Shown here in pieces: positions 17,956-26,103 of a stretch of 38,249 bases of DNA (the stretch's first letter is position 1; every line of letters begins with the position of its first letter). The stretch comes from an uncultured Bacilli bacterium (GTDB lineage Bacteria; Bacillota_I; Bacilli_A; RF39; UBA660): contig CALVSY010000014.1 of NCBI GenBank assembly GCA_944359725.1, forward strand, positions 1 through 38,249. The letters run 5' to 3'. The notes under the pieces were generated by a model. That model had not been told where the DNA came from. It did no database searches and saw only the letters and a list, made by a program, of their open reading frames with translations. A program made the translations under genes and the position numbers.

Positions 17956-20900
17956 TATTCTTCATCCCCTTCCATTAATGAGTCGTCTAACTCATCTAAT
18001 TCATCTTCAATCTCAGCCTCATAATCATCGGTTTCTTCCTCAAGTGCTTCATCATCCTCTTGTTTAGCTTCTGTTTCTGAAATTACAGAGGCCGACTCTT
18101 TTTTATTTACCATCGAAACATTATCAATTTCTTCTATTGATAATGGAGATGACTCTTTATCCTCTTCTTCTTCAAGGGTTTTAACATCTATTTCCTTACC
18201 ATCTTCAGTAATCATTGCGATGTTTAAACCTAATGCTTGGAACTCTTTAACAAGTACCCTAAAGCTTTCTGGAACACCAGCTTGATTAATTGGTTTACCC
18301 TTAACGATTGATTCATAAACTTTAACACGTCCTACAACATCATCAGATTTAACGGTTAAGATTTCTTGAAGTACGTGCGCAGCTCCATATGCATAAAGTG
18401 CCCAAACTTCCATTTCACCAAATCTTTGTCCACCGAATTGTGCTTTACCACCGAGTGGCTGTTGTGTAACAAGTGAATAAGGACCTGTTGCACGAGCGTG
18501 TAACTTATCATCAACCATGTGATCTAGTTTAATCATATACATAACACCAACCGCAACACGATTGTCAAAAGGTTCACCAGTTTTACCATTATATAATACC
18601 GTTTTACCATCTGGAGCCATTCCGGCTTCTTTCATCATCTCTTGGATATCTTCCCAAGTTGCACCATCGAATACTGGAGTTGCTGTATAAACACCTAACT
18701 TCTTAGCAGCCATTCCTAAGTGCATTTCAAGAATCTGTCCTGGATTCATACGAGATGGAACACCAAGTGGGTTAAGTAATATATCAACTGGAGTACCATC
18801 TGGTAAGTATGGCATGTCTTCTTGTGGAGCAACAAGTGAAATAACACCTTTATTACCGTGACGACCAGCCATTTTATCTCCAACTTGAATCTTACGTTTT
18901 TGAATTATGTAAACACGAATTTCTTTGCTTACTCCTGATGGTAATTCATCAGAATCCTTCTTAGTGTAAATCTTAATATCATGAACGATACCAGCGCCAC
19001 CGTGTGGAACACGAAGTGATGTATCCCTAACCTCACGAGTCTTTTCACCAAAAATCGCGTGTAATAATTTTTCTTCTGAAGTTAATTCTACCATTCCTTT
19101 TGGAGTTACCTTACCAACTAGAATGTCACCTTCTTTAACTTCGGTACCTATTCTTATGATACCATTAGCATCCAAGTTCTTACGAGCCTCTTCACTAACG
19201 TTTGGAATATCACGAGTAATTTCCTCAGGTCCTAACTTAGTATCACGACACTGAATTTCATAATCTTCTATATAAATTGATGTTAAAACATCATCTTTAA
19301 CCATTCTTTCGTTTAAAATAACAGCATCCTCATAGTTATAACCATTGTAAGTCATAAACGCAACGGTTAAGTTTTTACCTAATGCAACTTCTCCTTTATC
19401 AGTAGAAGGTCCATCTGCTATTATTTGTCCACGTTTTACTTTATCGCCAATTCTAACGATTGGTCTTTGATGATAACAAGTACCAGCGTTTGATCCTTCA
19501 AAGTTCTTTAAGATGTAAATATCTTTTGCCTTTGCGGTTTTAACAACGATCTTCTTACCATCAACGTATTCTACAACACCATCTGCTTTTGCAGTTACAC
19601 AAACACCTGAGTCTTTTGCAGCTTGCGCTTCTATACCAGTTGCTACCAAAGGAGCCTCTGCCTTTAATAAAGGAAGTGCTTGACGCTGCATGTTAGATCC
19701 CATTAACGCACGGTGAGCATCATCATGATCAAGGAATGGAATACAACTTGTAGTTACAGATACTATTTGTTGTGGAGCTACGTCAATATAGTCAATCTCA
19801 CTTGGTTTGGCAAGAATGTTTTCACCATTTTGACGAGCTGGGCAATGTTCTTCTACAATTGTGTCACCATCCATTTTAACCTTTGCTTGTGCTATAATGT
19901 GGCCATTTTCTTCATCAGCTGTTAAATAATCGATTTTGTCTTGTAACTTACCATCTTTAACTCTTCTGTATGGCGTCATAATAAAGCCATAATCATTTAC
20001 CTTTGCATAATTTGCAAGTGATGTAATAAGTCCAATGTTTGCACCTTCTGGTGATTCAATAGGACAAATTCTACCATAGTGTGATACGTTAACGTCACGT
20101 ACTTCCATAGCAGCCCTATCACGAGAAAGTCCACCTGGTCCTAACGCTGATAAACGTCTTTTGTTATTTAATTCTGATAACGGATTAATTTGGTCCATGA
20201 ATTGTGATAATGGACTTGACCCAAAGAATTCCTTTATTACTGCCGTTATCGGTCTTATGTTAATTAAAGTTTTTGGAGTTGCAGTTTCAACATCTAAAGT
20301 TGTCATTCTCTCACGAATAACTCTTTCCATACGTGCAACACCAACTCTAAATTGGTTTTGTAATAACTCTCCTACTTGTCTTAAACGACGGTTAGATAAA
20401 TGATCTATCTCATCAATTGAACCTACGTTATGTAAAAGATTCAAATAATAAGATACAGATGCATATATATCAGATATAGTAAGTGTTTTAACAGTTAAGT
20501 TAGGATCATTACCAATTACCTTTAACACTTTATCTGGCTCGTTAGGTGCAAATATACTTACAACTTGAACCAATGTATGATCGTCTAACTCTTTGTTATC
20601 TGTTGCATCAATCATGCCATAACCATTTGCTAAAACAGGTTTTAAAGTTTCCATTACATCATGAGTAAGTTTAGTTCCACTTTTAACTATAACTTTTCCA
20701 TCTACAACAACGTCTTCTGCTATTGTTTGATTTAATAAACGATCTATTACATTTAATTTCTTATTAAACTTATAACGACCAACCTTAGCTAAATCATATC
20801 TGAAATTATCAAAAAATCTAGTTATTAACTGGTTTTTAGCACTATCAAGCGTTGCTGGTTCACCTGGTTTTAACTTTTCATAAATCTCAAGTAAAGCCTC

Positions 20901-21590
20901 ATCAGTATTCTTAGTTGAGTCTTTTGATAAAGTATTTACTAAATACTCATCATTACCAAATAGCTTTAAGATATCATCATCAGAAGATAATCCAAAAGCT
21001 CTTAAGAAAGCCGTTACAACAACCTTTCTGTTACGGTCAATTCTAACGTCTACAACGTCTTTACTATTTAGTTTATACTCAAGCCAAGTACCTCTTGTTG
21101 GTATGATTTGAGATGAGATTATAGAACGTCCATTCTTATCTATTTCTCTTCCATAATATACGCTTGGAGAACGTACTAATTGTGATACGATAACACGCTC
21201 TGAACCATTAAATATAAATGATCCTGAATCAGTCATAAGTGGCATATCACCCAAGAATATCTCTTGTTCTTTTACCTCGCCAGTTTCGTTATTAAAAAGA
21301 CGAGTTTCAACTTTTAACGGAGCAGCATAAGTAGTTTTCTTCTCCTTACATTCTTTAATCGTATGTCTTGGTTCATCAAATGAATATTCACCAAATTCTA
21401 AAGATAATGTTCCAGAGAAATTTTCTACTGGGCTTATTTCTTCTAATACTTCTTTGATTCCATCCTTAATAAACCAATTGTAGGATTTTGTTTGTATCTC
21501 AAGTAAGTCTGATAACTCTAGGGAATTATTTACTCTTGAGAAATCTCTTCTTTCACGGTATTCGTTTACTTTTTTAATCTTATAAGCCAC
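17955..21590 (-). CDS. rpoB: RNA polymerase beta subunit
   Basis: Beta forms the catalytic core with beta' and contains the rifampicin pocket. The 1211-residue protein has the family blocks [64 protein letters not shown] and [19 protein letters not shown]. In the rifampicin cluster the position of E. coli His526 is Asn (Asn476, codon 20165-20163), while the equivalents of Asp516 and Ser531 are unchanged. The C-terminus adds an acidic tail of about 70 residues beyond the conserved end. The start is GTG 21590 with AGGGGTGG six bases upstream. An overlapping ATG two codons earlier in another frame stops after four codons. The gene is cotranscribed with rpoC from its own consensus promoter. Confidence 0.98.
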   Translation of the reverse strand: MAYKIKKVNEYRERRDFSRVNNSLELSDLLEIQTKSYNWFIKDGIKEVLEEISPVENFSGTLSLEFGEYSFDEPRHTIKECKEKKTTYAAPLKVETRLFNNETGEVKEQEIFLGDMPLMTDSGSFIFNGSERVIVSQLVRSPSVYYGREIDKNGRSIISSQIIPTRGTWLEYKLNSKDVVDVRIDRNRKVVVTAFLRAFGLSSDDDILKLFGNDEYLVNTLSKDSTKNTDEALLEIYEKLKPGEPATLDSAKNQLITRFFDNFRYDLAKVGRYKFNKKLNVIDRLLNQTIAEDVVVDGKVIVKSGTKLTHDVMETLKPVLANGYGMIDATDNKELDDHTLVQVVSIFAPNEPDKVLKVIGNDPNLTVKTLTISDIYASVSYYLNLLHNVGSIDEIDHLSNRRLRQVGELLQNQFRVGVARMERVIRERMTTLDVETATPKTLINIRPITAVIKEFFGSSPLSQFMDQINPLSELNNKRRLSALGPGGLSRDRAAMEVRDVNVSHYGRICPIESPEGANIGLITSLANYAKVNDYGFIMTPYRRVKDGKLQDKIDYLTADEENGHIIAQAKVKMDGDTIVEEHCPARQNGENILAKPSEIDYIDVAPQQIVSVTTSCIPFLDHDDAHRALMGSNMQRQALPLLKAEAPLVATGIEAQAAKDSGVCVTAKADGVVEYVDGKKIVVKTAKAKDIYILKNFEGSNAGTCYHQRPIVRIGDKVKRGQIIADGPSTDKGEVALGKNLTVAFMTYNGYNYEDAVILNERMVKDDVLTSIYIEDYEIQCRDTKLGPEEITRDIPNVSEEARKNLDANGIIRIGTEVKEGDILVGKVTPKGMVELTSEEKLLHAIFGEKTREVRDTSLRVPHGGAGIVHDIKIYTKKDSDELPSGVSKEIRVYIIQKRKIQVGDKMAGRHGNKGVISLVAPQEDMPYLPDGTPVDILLNPLGVPSRMNPGQILEMHLGMAAKKLGVYTATPVFDGATWEDIQEMMKEAGMAPDGKTVLYNGKTGEPFDNRVAVGVMYMIKLDHMVDDKLHARATGPYSLVTQQPLGGKAQFGGQRFGEMEVWALYAYGAAHVLQEILTVKSDDVVGRVKVYESIVKGKPINQAGVPESFRVLVKEFQALGLNIAMITEDGKEIDVKTLEEEEDKESSPLSIEEIDNVSMVNKKESASVISETEAKQEDDEALEEETDDYEAEIEDELDELDDSLMEGDEE

Positions 21591-21660
21591 GCATTTCCAC
21601 CCCTAAACTATAAATTTTTAAAGAACATGTCTAAAATTAAAGACACAATACCAATTTAAA

Positions 21661-21689
21661 ATATTACAAGAAAAAGCTAGCGTTGTCAA
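21661..21689 (-). promoter_or_regulatory. Consensus sigma-A promoter of rpoBC
   Basis: On the minus strand a perfect TTGACA (21689-21684), a 17-base spacer and TAATAT (21666-21661). The predicted leader is about 65 bases and contains a small hairpin TGTCT/AGACA before the rpoB ribosome binding site. This is the best promoter match in the window. Confidence 0.85.
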
Positions 21690-21706
21690 TACATTTCACA
21701 AAAAAA

Positions 21707-21730
21707 CACAAATAATTTAAGTTATTTGCG
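21707..21730 (-). terminator. Terminator of the fic-methyltransferase unit
   Basis: A 9-bp stem (21707-21715 with 21722-21730, one G-T pair) has a 6-base loop, followed on the minus strand by TTTTTTTGTG. The rpoB -35 box begins 18 bases further on. Confidence 0.85.
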
Positions 21731-21732
21731 CT

Positions 21733-22317
21733 TTATTTTGCCATGATTATATAATAGCCTTTTTTCCTAAGAACTACTTCTACTGATTTATAAACTTCCT
21801 TCATATCTTTAACTAGTGAATCTGCACCTTGCTTTTTTCTTACAACTACCCAAAGCTCACCATTTTCTTTTAAGTGATCCTTAGCATTCATTATGATTTC
21901 ATAAAGTTTTTCTTTTCCTACTCTAATTGGTGGGTTAGATACTATGTAATCATACTTTTTATCTATGTTTTCATATGCATCAGATAAAAAGACATTGGAA
22001 TTTAGTTTTTGTTCTTTTAATGCTATTTTTGACAAATGAATCGCTCTTTTATTAACATCAGACATATCCACAGCAAAACCTAGAAGCGATGCATATATTC
22101 CGATTGCACCGCAGCCACACCCTATATCAAGAAATGTTTTTTCCTGTGGATAAGTGTATTTAAAAGTGTTTAATAACAGTTCCGTCCCAACGTCTAACTT
22201 ATTTTTAGAAAAAACTCCATTATCAGTATAAAAATAATAACTTATACTGTGGATAACTGTATCTACTTTTTTAATTTCAGATTTTAAATTTTCATCATTA
22301 GTAAAATAATGTGCCAT
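21733..22317 (-). CDS. YbxB-like class I SAM-dependent methyltransferase (RsmC family)
   Basis: The 194-residue protein is a single-domain RsmC/RlmG-type methyltransferase. Motif I is FLDIGCGCGAIGIYAS and the nitrogen-methylation motif is YIVSNPPIRVGK (NPPI), which suggests an N2-guanine RNA methyltransferase. The N-terminus MAHYFTNDENLKSE matches the family opening. B. subtilis has the same gene (ybxB) at the same place, between rplL and rpoB. The substrate of YbxB proteins is not something I can state. The start ATG is six bases past the fic stop, so the two genes are cotranscribed. It contains two perfect DnaA-box 9-mers (22145-22153 and 22248-22256). Confidence 0.88.
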   Translation of the reverse strand: MAHYFTNDENLKSEIKKVDTVIHSISYYFYTDNGVFSKNKLDVGTELLLNTFKYTYPQEKTFLDIGCGCGAIGIYASLLGFAVDMSDVNKRAIHLSKIALKEQKLNSNVFLSDAYENIDKKYDYIVSNPPIRVGKEKLYEIIMNAKDHLKENGELWVVVRKKQGADSLVKDMKEVYKSVEVVLRKKGYYIIMAK

Positions 22318-22322
22318 AATAC

Positions 22323-22994
22323 CTATTCCTTATATCCTAACATTTTCATTCTTTCTAGTTCTTTAGATGATAAATCCTTTAAAAATGAAGATAATCCTTT
22401 TACGTCTTCTTTTCTTAGTAATTCAAAGTATTTTACCCTATCATTTGTTTCTATAACCGCAGGTGCAATATTATTTTTCAATAATTCATAATTAATAAGA
22501 AGTCTTCCTGTTCTTCCATTACCATCCTCAAAAGGATGAATTTTTTCAAATTCAATATGATACTTTGCTATTTTTTCAAATAGATCATCTACCACTTCAT
22601 TATTATAATTATAAACAAAGTAAAACATCATATTAGCCACTAAAGAACTCTTTGGAGGAATATGTTCGCTTCCCTTTATTATAACGTTTACTTTTCTATA
22701 ACCTTCTATATCCTTTATATCTTGATTTATAATCTTATTTATATTTTTAATTAACGATTCGCTTAATGGATTATTTATGTTATCAAAAACGTATAAAAGT
22801 GCTTTTTTATGATTTATAGCTTCATATATTTCTCTAGGTTCTTTATTATTTATTTTGAAATTATTATCATTATAAATTATTGCATAGGTCTCAGCATAAG
22901 TTAAAGTGCTTCCTTCAATTGCATTTGAATGATAAGTACTGCGTGTTATAAAATCTTGCATGTAATCTTTATTGGAAATTATAAAGTCAAACAT
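22323..22994 (-). CDS. Fic/DOC family protein, class II self-inhibited AMP-transferase
   Basis: Fic enzymes usually transfer AMP from ATP onto a hydroxyl side chain of a target protein. The complete active-site motif HPFEDGNGRTGR lies at residues 153-164. The N-terminal helix carries the inhibitory motif SNAIEG (Ser23 to Gly28, with Glu27 as the ATP-displacing glutamate), which marks a class II enzyme that carries its own inhibitor instead of a separate antitoxin. The 223-residue protein is a bare Fic domain without added DNA-binding or TPR domain. GGAGGGATATT precedes ATG 22994. The gene lies between rplL and the ybxB-like gene, where Firmicutes normally have nothing, with its own extended -10 promoter. 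The target is unknown. Confidence 0.93.
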   Translation of the reverse strand: MFDFIISNKDYMQDFITRSTYHSNAIEGSTLTYAETYAIIYNDNNFKINNKEPREIYEAINHKKALLYVFDNINNPLSESLIKNINKIINQDIKDIEGYRKVNVIIKGSEHIPPKSSLVANMMFYFVYNYNNEVVDDLFEKIAKYHIEFEKIHPFEDGNGRTGRLLINYELLKNNIAPAVIETNDRVKYFELLRKEDVKGLSSFLKDLSSKELERMKMLGYKE

Positions 22995-23014
22995 AATATC
23001 CCTCCGTTTAAATA

Positions 23015-23023
23015 ATTATAACA
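23015..23023 (-). promoter_or_regulatory. Extended -10 promoter of fic
   Basis: The minus strand reads TGTTATAAT, a perfect extended -10, about 20 bases before the fic start and just after the rplL terminator. The -35 region (TTTCGT) lies in the terminator stem and is weak. Confidence 0.65.
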
Positions 23024-23031
23024 TAAATAAA

Positions 23032-23086
23032 AAGAATACGAAATAATGATGTGCCCCAATTAGGAGACATCATAATTCGCATTCTT
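23032..23086 (-). terminator. Terminator after rplL
   Basis: A long stem of about 20 pairs (23032-23052 with 23067-23086, one mismatch, one bulge) is followed on the minus strand by TTTTTATTTATG. It closes the rplJ-rplL unit. Confidence 0.85.
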
Positions 23087-23105
23087 TTAGTACTTATTAT
23101 CTAAA

Positions 23106-23474
23106 TTATTGAAGTTCAACAGTTGCGCCAGCTTCTTCTAACTTAGCCTTGATGTCGTTTGCTTCATCCATTGGAACGTTTTCCTTAACGTTTCCACCTT
23201 CGTCAGCTACCTTTTTAGCTTCCATTAATCCTAAACCAGTGATATCTCTGATTGCTTTGATTACTTGGATCTTAGCTGAACCAGCATCTTTTAATACTAC
23301 TGTTGCAGAAGTTTTTTCTTCAGCTTGTGCTCCAGCAGCAGGTGCAGCAGCAACAGCAACAGCTGATGGATCAACACCAAACTCCTCTTTCATAGCGTCT
23401 ACTAATTCTTTAACTTCAAGAATTTTCATTTCTTTTATTGCATCAATAATTTCTTGTGTACTTAATTTTGCCAT
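23106..23474 (-). CDS. rplL: Ribosomal protein bL12 (L7/L12)
   Basis: L12 forms the flexible stalk that recruits translation GTPases. The N-terminal dimerisation domain ([20 protein letters not shown]), the Ala-rich hinge ([18 protein letters not shown]) and the C-terminal factor-binding domain ([20 protein letters not shown]) are all present at the usual length of 122 residues. The segment after MEAK reads [13 protein letters not shown], where most homologues have a VDGAP-type sequence. The ribosome binding site is GGAGGAAAAG. The gene lies 19 bases after rplJ and shares its leader regulation. Confidence 0.96.
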   Translation of the reverse strand: MAKLSTQEIIDAIKEMKILEVKELVDAMKEEFGVDPSAVAVAAAPAAGAQAEEKTSATVVLKDAGSAKIQVIKAIRDITGLGLMEAKKVADEGGNVKENVPMDEANDIKAKLEEAGATVELQ

Positions 23475-23493
23475 TTTCTTTTCCTCCCTATTT

Positions 23494-23994
23494 TTAGTTA
23501 TTTTCCTCTTCTAGATTTTTAGCATGTAAATCTAAACATATAGCAACGTTTTTAACATGCTCCATTAAACCAGCAGCAAGCATTGTAAGTAATCCGTCTT
23601 TTGATGGAACGGTTGCTAATTCTTTTAACTCATCTAAGCTTGTTACTTTACCATCTACGATACCACCTTTAAGCTCTAATGCTGGGTGATCTTTTGCAAA
23701 ATCTGCTAAAACTCTAATTGGAGCAATAGCATCATCTGATACTGCGATTGCAGATGGACCTTCAAGGCAATTATCTAAGTTAATAGATAACTTATCTAAT
23801 GCTCTTTTTGTTAAAGTATTTTTATATACTTTATAAGAAGATTCGTTTTCACGTAATTTACGACGTAATTCAGTTATTTCTGCGTCAGTTAAACCACGGT
23901 AATCAAATAAAATAGCACTAGTTGCGTTTTTAACCTTATCAGCTATTTCATTTACAACTTCTTCTTTTTTAGCTATTATAGCTTGATTTGCCAT
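23494..23994 (-). CDS. rplJ: Ribosomal protein uL10
   Basis: L10 is the base of the ribosomal stalk and binds L12 dimers through its C-terminal helix. Start ATG 23994 ([14 protein letters not shown]) follows AAAGGAGG at 9 bases. A longer frame back to 24051 would run through the attenuator and is rejected. The 166-residue protein shows [20 protein letters not shown] and ends in a helical segment, as expected. In Firmicutes L10 (with L12) represses its own mRNA by binding the leader, and that leader is present here. Confidence 0.95.
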   Translation of the reverse strand: MANQAIIAKKEEVVNEIADKVKNATSAILFDYRGLTDAEITELRRKLRENESSYKVYKNTLTKRALDKLSINLDNCLEGPSAIAVSDDAIAPIRVLADFAKDHPALELKGGIVDGKVTSLDELKELATVPSKDGLLTMLAAGLMEHVKNVAICLDLHAKNLEEENN

Positions 23995-24011
23995 ATCATC
24001 AATCCTCCTTT

Positions 24012-24160
24012 TAGTATAATAAGTACCTATAAAATTAAAAGGTCTTTCCAAGCCAAAGACTAAGAAAAGACCTTATAATTCCTAAACTGAAATAAATAAG
24101 TCCTCGGTAGGAATATAAGTTATGCAAAATTTGCTCCTACTGTCTTTGGTACTTTAAATT
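24012..24160 (-). ncRNA. L10 leader (autoregulatory mRNA leader of rplJ-rplL)
   Basis: The 200-base space between rplA and rplJ matches the L10 leader design. Reading the minus strand from 24154, AAGTACC pairs with GGACTT (outer stem), and inside it the segment AAAGACAGTAGGAGC pairs through GTAGGA with TTCCTACCGAGGAC, a motif shared with Bacillus L10 leaders. A terminator-like hairpin follows. Complementary segments that could switch between structures are described in the findings. Binding of L10-L12 would be expected to lower expression of both genes. Confidence 0.8.
24039..24074 (-). terminator. Attenuator hairpin in the L10 leader
   Basis: A perfect 9-bp stem (24039-24047 with 24066-24074), AAGGTCTTT with AAAGACCTT, is followed on the minus strand by TTTTAATTTTA, and lies 45 bases before the rplJ start codon. 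Its 18-base loop contains GTCTTTGG, complementary to CCAAAGAC in the upstream L10-binding region (24149-24142). Confidence 0.7.
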
Positions 24161-24187
24161 TTATGCGCATGCATAAAAACTATTAAT

Positions 24188-24216
24188 AGTTTATATTATT
24201 TTTTATTAATTGTCAA
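24188..24216 (-). promoter_or_regulatory. Candidate sigma-A promoter of rplJL
   Basis: On the minus strand a perfect TTGACA (24216-24211) overlaps the last codons of rplA, followed by a 17-base spacer and a weak TAAACT (24193-24188). It would start transcription just before the L10 leader. Confidence 0.5.
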
Positions 24217-24904
24217 ATGATGTTAAATCAACCTTAACCGATGGTCCCATGGTAGATGCAAGTGCAACACCTTTTAGGTAAATACCTTTAGCGGCTTGTG
24301 GTTTAGATTTTATTATAACATCCATGAATGCTTTAACGTTTTCTACTAGTTTTTCATCATCAAAAGAAACCTTACCAACTAAAGCATGAACGTTTGCGTA
24401 TGAATCAGTACGATACTCAACACGTCCTTTTTTAACGTCTTCAACGGCCTTTTTAGTATCCATTGTAACCGTACCAGTCTTTGGGTTAGGCATTAAGCCT
24501 TTTGGTCCTAAAACCTTACCTAACTTACCTAAAAGTGGCATCATCTCTGGTGTTGCGATGATAACGTCAAAATCAAAGAAGTTTTCTTTTTCGATTTTTG
24601 ATATCATATCAACATCACCAACGTAATCAGCACCTGCTTCCTTAGCAGCTTTTGCAGCATCACCCTTAGCAAGTACTAATACTTTCTTTGATTTACCAGT
24701 TCCATATGGTAAAACGATAGCTCCTCTTAGTTGTTGATCATTTTTCTTTGTATCTAAGTTTAATCTAACCGCTATTTCAACAGTACCATCAAACTTAGAT
24801 ATAGAAGTTTCTTTAACTAGTTTTACAGCTTCTTCTAAAGGATATAACTTTCCTTTTTCGATCTTAGCTAAAGCTTCCATGTACTTCTTGCTTTTCTTTT
24901 TCAT
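24206..24904 (-). CDS. rplA: Ribosomal protein uL1
   Basis: L1 forms the mobile L1 stalk at the tRNA exit site and commonly represses its own operon by binding mRNA. The protein has [35 protein letters not shown] and [19 protein letters not shown], which are family hallmarks, and the usual length (232 residues). Two ATG codons lie six bases apart. I use 24904 because AGGAGG is 8 bases before it, whereas the ATG at 24910 would be only 2 bases from that site. It lies 76 bases after rplK, across a hairpin that may bind L1. Confidence 0.96.
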   Translation of the reverse strand: MKKKSKKYMEALAKIEKGKLYPLEEAVKLVKETSISKFDGTVEIAVRLNLDTKKNDQQLRGAIVLPYGTGKSKKVLVLAKGDAAKAAKEAGADYVGDVDMISKIEKENFFDFDVIIATPEMMPLLGKLGKVLGPKGLMPNPKTGTVTMDTKKAVEDVKKGRVEYRTDSYANVHALVGKVSFDDEKLVENVKAFMDVIIKSKPQAAKGIYLKGVALASTMGPSVKVDLTSFDN

Positions 24905-24918
24905 TTTCATAACCTCCT

Positions 24919-24946
24919 TGTGGTATAAGCGGATTTTCCTCCCACA
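24919..24946 (-). promoter_or_regulatory. Possible L1-binding hairpin in the rplK-rplA space
   Basis: On the minus strand TGTGGGAGG, AAAA, TCC, GCTTATA, CCACA: outer stem TGTGG/CCACA and inner AGG/TCC, with an asymmetric internal loop. It sits 15 bases before the rplA start, next to its AGGAGG site. The position suits translational feedback by L1, which is established in E. coli at the L11 leader. The assignment here is inference. Confidence 0.4.
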
Positions 24947-24980
24947 TAGATAAACCTATATGACTATTTTTATTATTTTA

Positions 24981-25406
24981 TTAATCTTTAATTTCAATAC
25001 CCATGTTTTTAGCAGTACCCTCAACTATCTTCATAGCTTCTTCTGTTGTGTACGCATTTAAATCAGGTAATTTAATCTCAGCAATCTCTTTTAATTGTGC
25101 CTTAGTAATAGATCCAGCCTTTTCCTTAGATCCAGCTGCAGATCCTTTCTTTACGTTAGCATACTTCTTAAGTAAGAATGGAGTCGGTGGTGTTAAAAAT
25201 CTAAGTTCAAAACTTCTATCATCATAAACAGAGATTTCAACTGGAACGATATCTCCCATTCTATCTTTTGTTGCATCATTATATTTAACACAAAATTCAC
25301 CAGAGTTAACTCCTAATGGACCAAGTGCCGTACCTACTGGTGGAGCAGGTGTAGCTTTTCCTGCTGGTAATTGTAACTTTAACTTCCTTACTAATTCTTT
25401 TGCCAC
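24981..25406 (-). CDS. rplK: Ribosomal protein uL11
   Basis: L11 binds the GTPase-associated centre of 23S rRNA and is the contact site of thiopeptide antibiotics. The start is GTG 25406, six bases after AGGAGGTG, giving exactly 141 residues as in B. subtilis. The N-terminal domain reads LPAGKATPAPPVGTALGPLG: the conserved Pro at position 26 is Thr (codon ACG, 25331-25329), and GQAGVN of B. subtilis is GPLGVN. The C-terminal RNA-binding domain with FLLKKYANVKKGS and the closing GTAKNMGIEI is intact. It begins the rplK-rplA unit. Confidence 0.96.
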   Translation of the reverse strand: MAKELVRKLKLQLPAGKATPAPPVGTALGPLGVNSGEFCVKYNDATKDRMGDIVPVEISVYDDRSFELRFLTPPTPFLLKKYANVKKGSAAGSKEKAGSITKAQLKEIAEIKLPDLNAYTTEEAMKIVEGTAKNMGIEIKD

Positions 25407-25409
25407 GAA

Positions 25410-25520
25410 AAACACCTCCTATAAATTATTTTTTCGCGAGTGGTCAAATAGCTTTTATTTTAAATCCGCGCCTTCCACTAATTTTTCTTTTACCATCTAT
25501 ATAAAATATATAGCTGCGCA
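25410..25520 (-). promoter_or_regulatory. Structured leader of rplK
   Basis: The predicted transcript from the promoter at 25525 carries a first hairpin (CTATATA with TATATAG, near 25494-25511) and a second, larger one closed by AGTGG/CCACT (about 25482-25441), whose 5' side, GTGGAAGG, resembles the GTGGGAGG of the rplK-rplA hairpin. It may be a leader target for L1 or another ribosomal protein. No known Rfam class is recognised with certainty. Confidence 0.35.
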
Positions 25521-25524
25521 TTTA

Positions 25525-25554
25525 ATTTTATCACAGCATATATGATAAAAGCAA
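25525..25554 (-). promoter_or_regulatory. Candidate extended -10 promoter of rplK-rplA
   Basis: On the minus strand TTGCTT (25554-25549), an 18-base spacer ending in TGA, and TAAAAT (25530-25525), so TG-N-TAAAAT. It lies directly after nusG, where only a weak 6-bp hairpin without a T-tract is present, so read-through from nusG is likely as well. Confidence 0.5.
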
Positions 25555-25562
25555 GTGCTTTT

Positions 25563-26102
25563 TTATTCTTTAACAAACTGAGTAAGTTCTAACTCAACGT
25601 TTGTTTCTTGTCCAAATAAGTCGATTGCAACCGTTGCTTTACCCTCATCAGTATCTATATCAAGTATTTTTCCGGCAAGCATCTTAAATGGACCATCAGT
25701 TATTTTAACTTTATCTCCAACTTCAAAGTTAACAACAACGTTATCCCCTTTATAGCCTATTTCCTTAAATATTCTTTGTACTTCCTCATCATATAAAGGA
25801 ACTGGTTTAGCACCTTTACCAGATGATCCTAAAAATCCTGTTACACCTGGTGTGTTACGTACGATGTACCAAGATTCATCTGACATGATCATCTCTACCA
25901 ATACGTAACCAGGAAATAACTTCTTCATTTTCTCGGTTTTTTTACCATCTTTTATTTGAACTTCTTTTCTTTCAGGAACGATTACCCTAAAGATGTTTTC
26001 TTGCATTTCCATTGAGTTGATTCTCATGTCTAGCTTTTCTTTTACTTTATCTTCATGTCCTGAATAGGTGTTTACAACATACCATTTCTTTTCTTCTTCC
26101 AT
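25563..26102 (-). CDS. nusG: Transcription elongation/termination factor NusG
   Basis: NusG binds the beta' clamp and affects pausing and ribosome coupling. The NGN domain (WYVVNTYSGHEDKVKEKLDM, LFPGYVLVEM, WYIVRNTPGVTGFLG) is followed by the KOW domain (FEVGDKVKITDGPFKMLAGK). The length of 179 residues is standard. The gene starts one base after the secE stop. The nearest AAGGAG is 13 bases from the start and inside the end of secE, a long spacing that points to translational coupling with secE. Confidence 0.96.
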   Translation of the reverse strand: MEEEKKWYVVNTYSGHEDKVKEKLDMRINSMEMQENIFRVIVPERKEVQIKDGKKTEKMKKLFPGYVLVEMIMSDESWYIVRNTPGVTGFLGSSGKGAKPVPLYDEEVQRIFKEIGYKGDNVVVNFEVGDKVKITDGPFKMLAGKILDIDTDEGKATVAIDLFGQETNVELELTQFVKE

Positions 26103-26103
26103 A

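Noticed and set aside
23149..23514. 121-residue plus-strand reading frame across rplL
   Set aside because: It is the complement of the Ala-rich L12 sequence. Low-complexity codons keep the frame open, and no ribosome binding site is present.
23995..24051. Longer L10 starting at 24051
   Set aside because: The region is the attenuator and leader, and AAAGGAGG marks ATG 23994 as the start.
25547..25562. nusG terminator
   Set aside because: The 6-bp hairpin at this place has no T-tract after it on the minus strand, and it overlaps the candidate rplK -35. Read-through is more likely.
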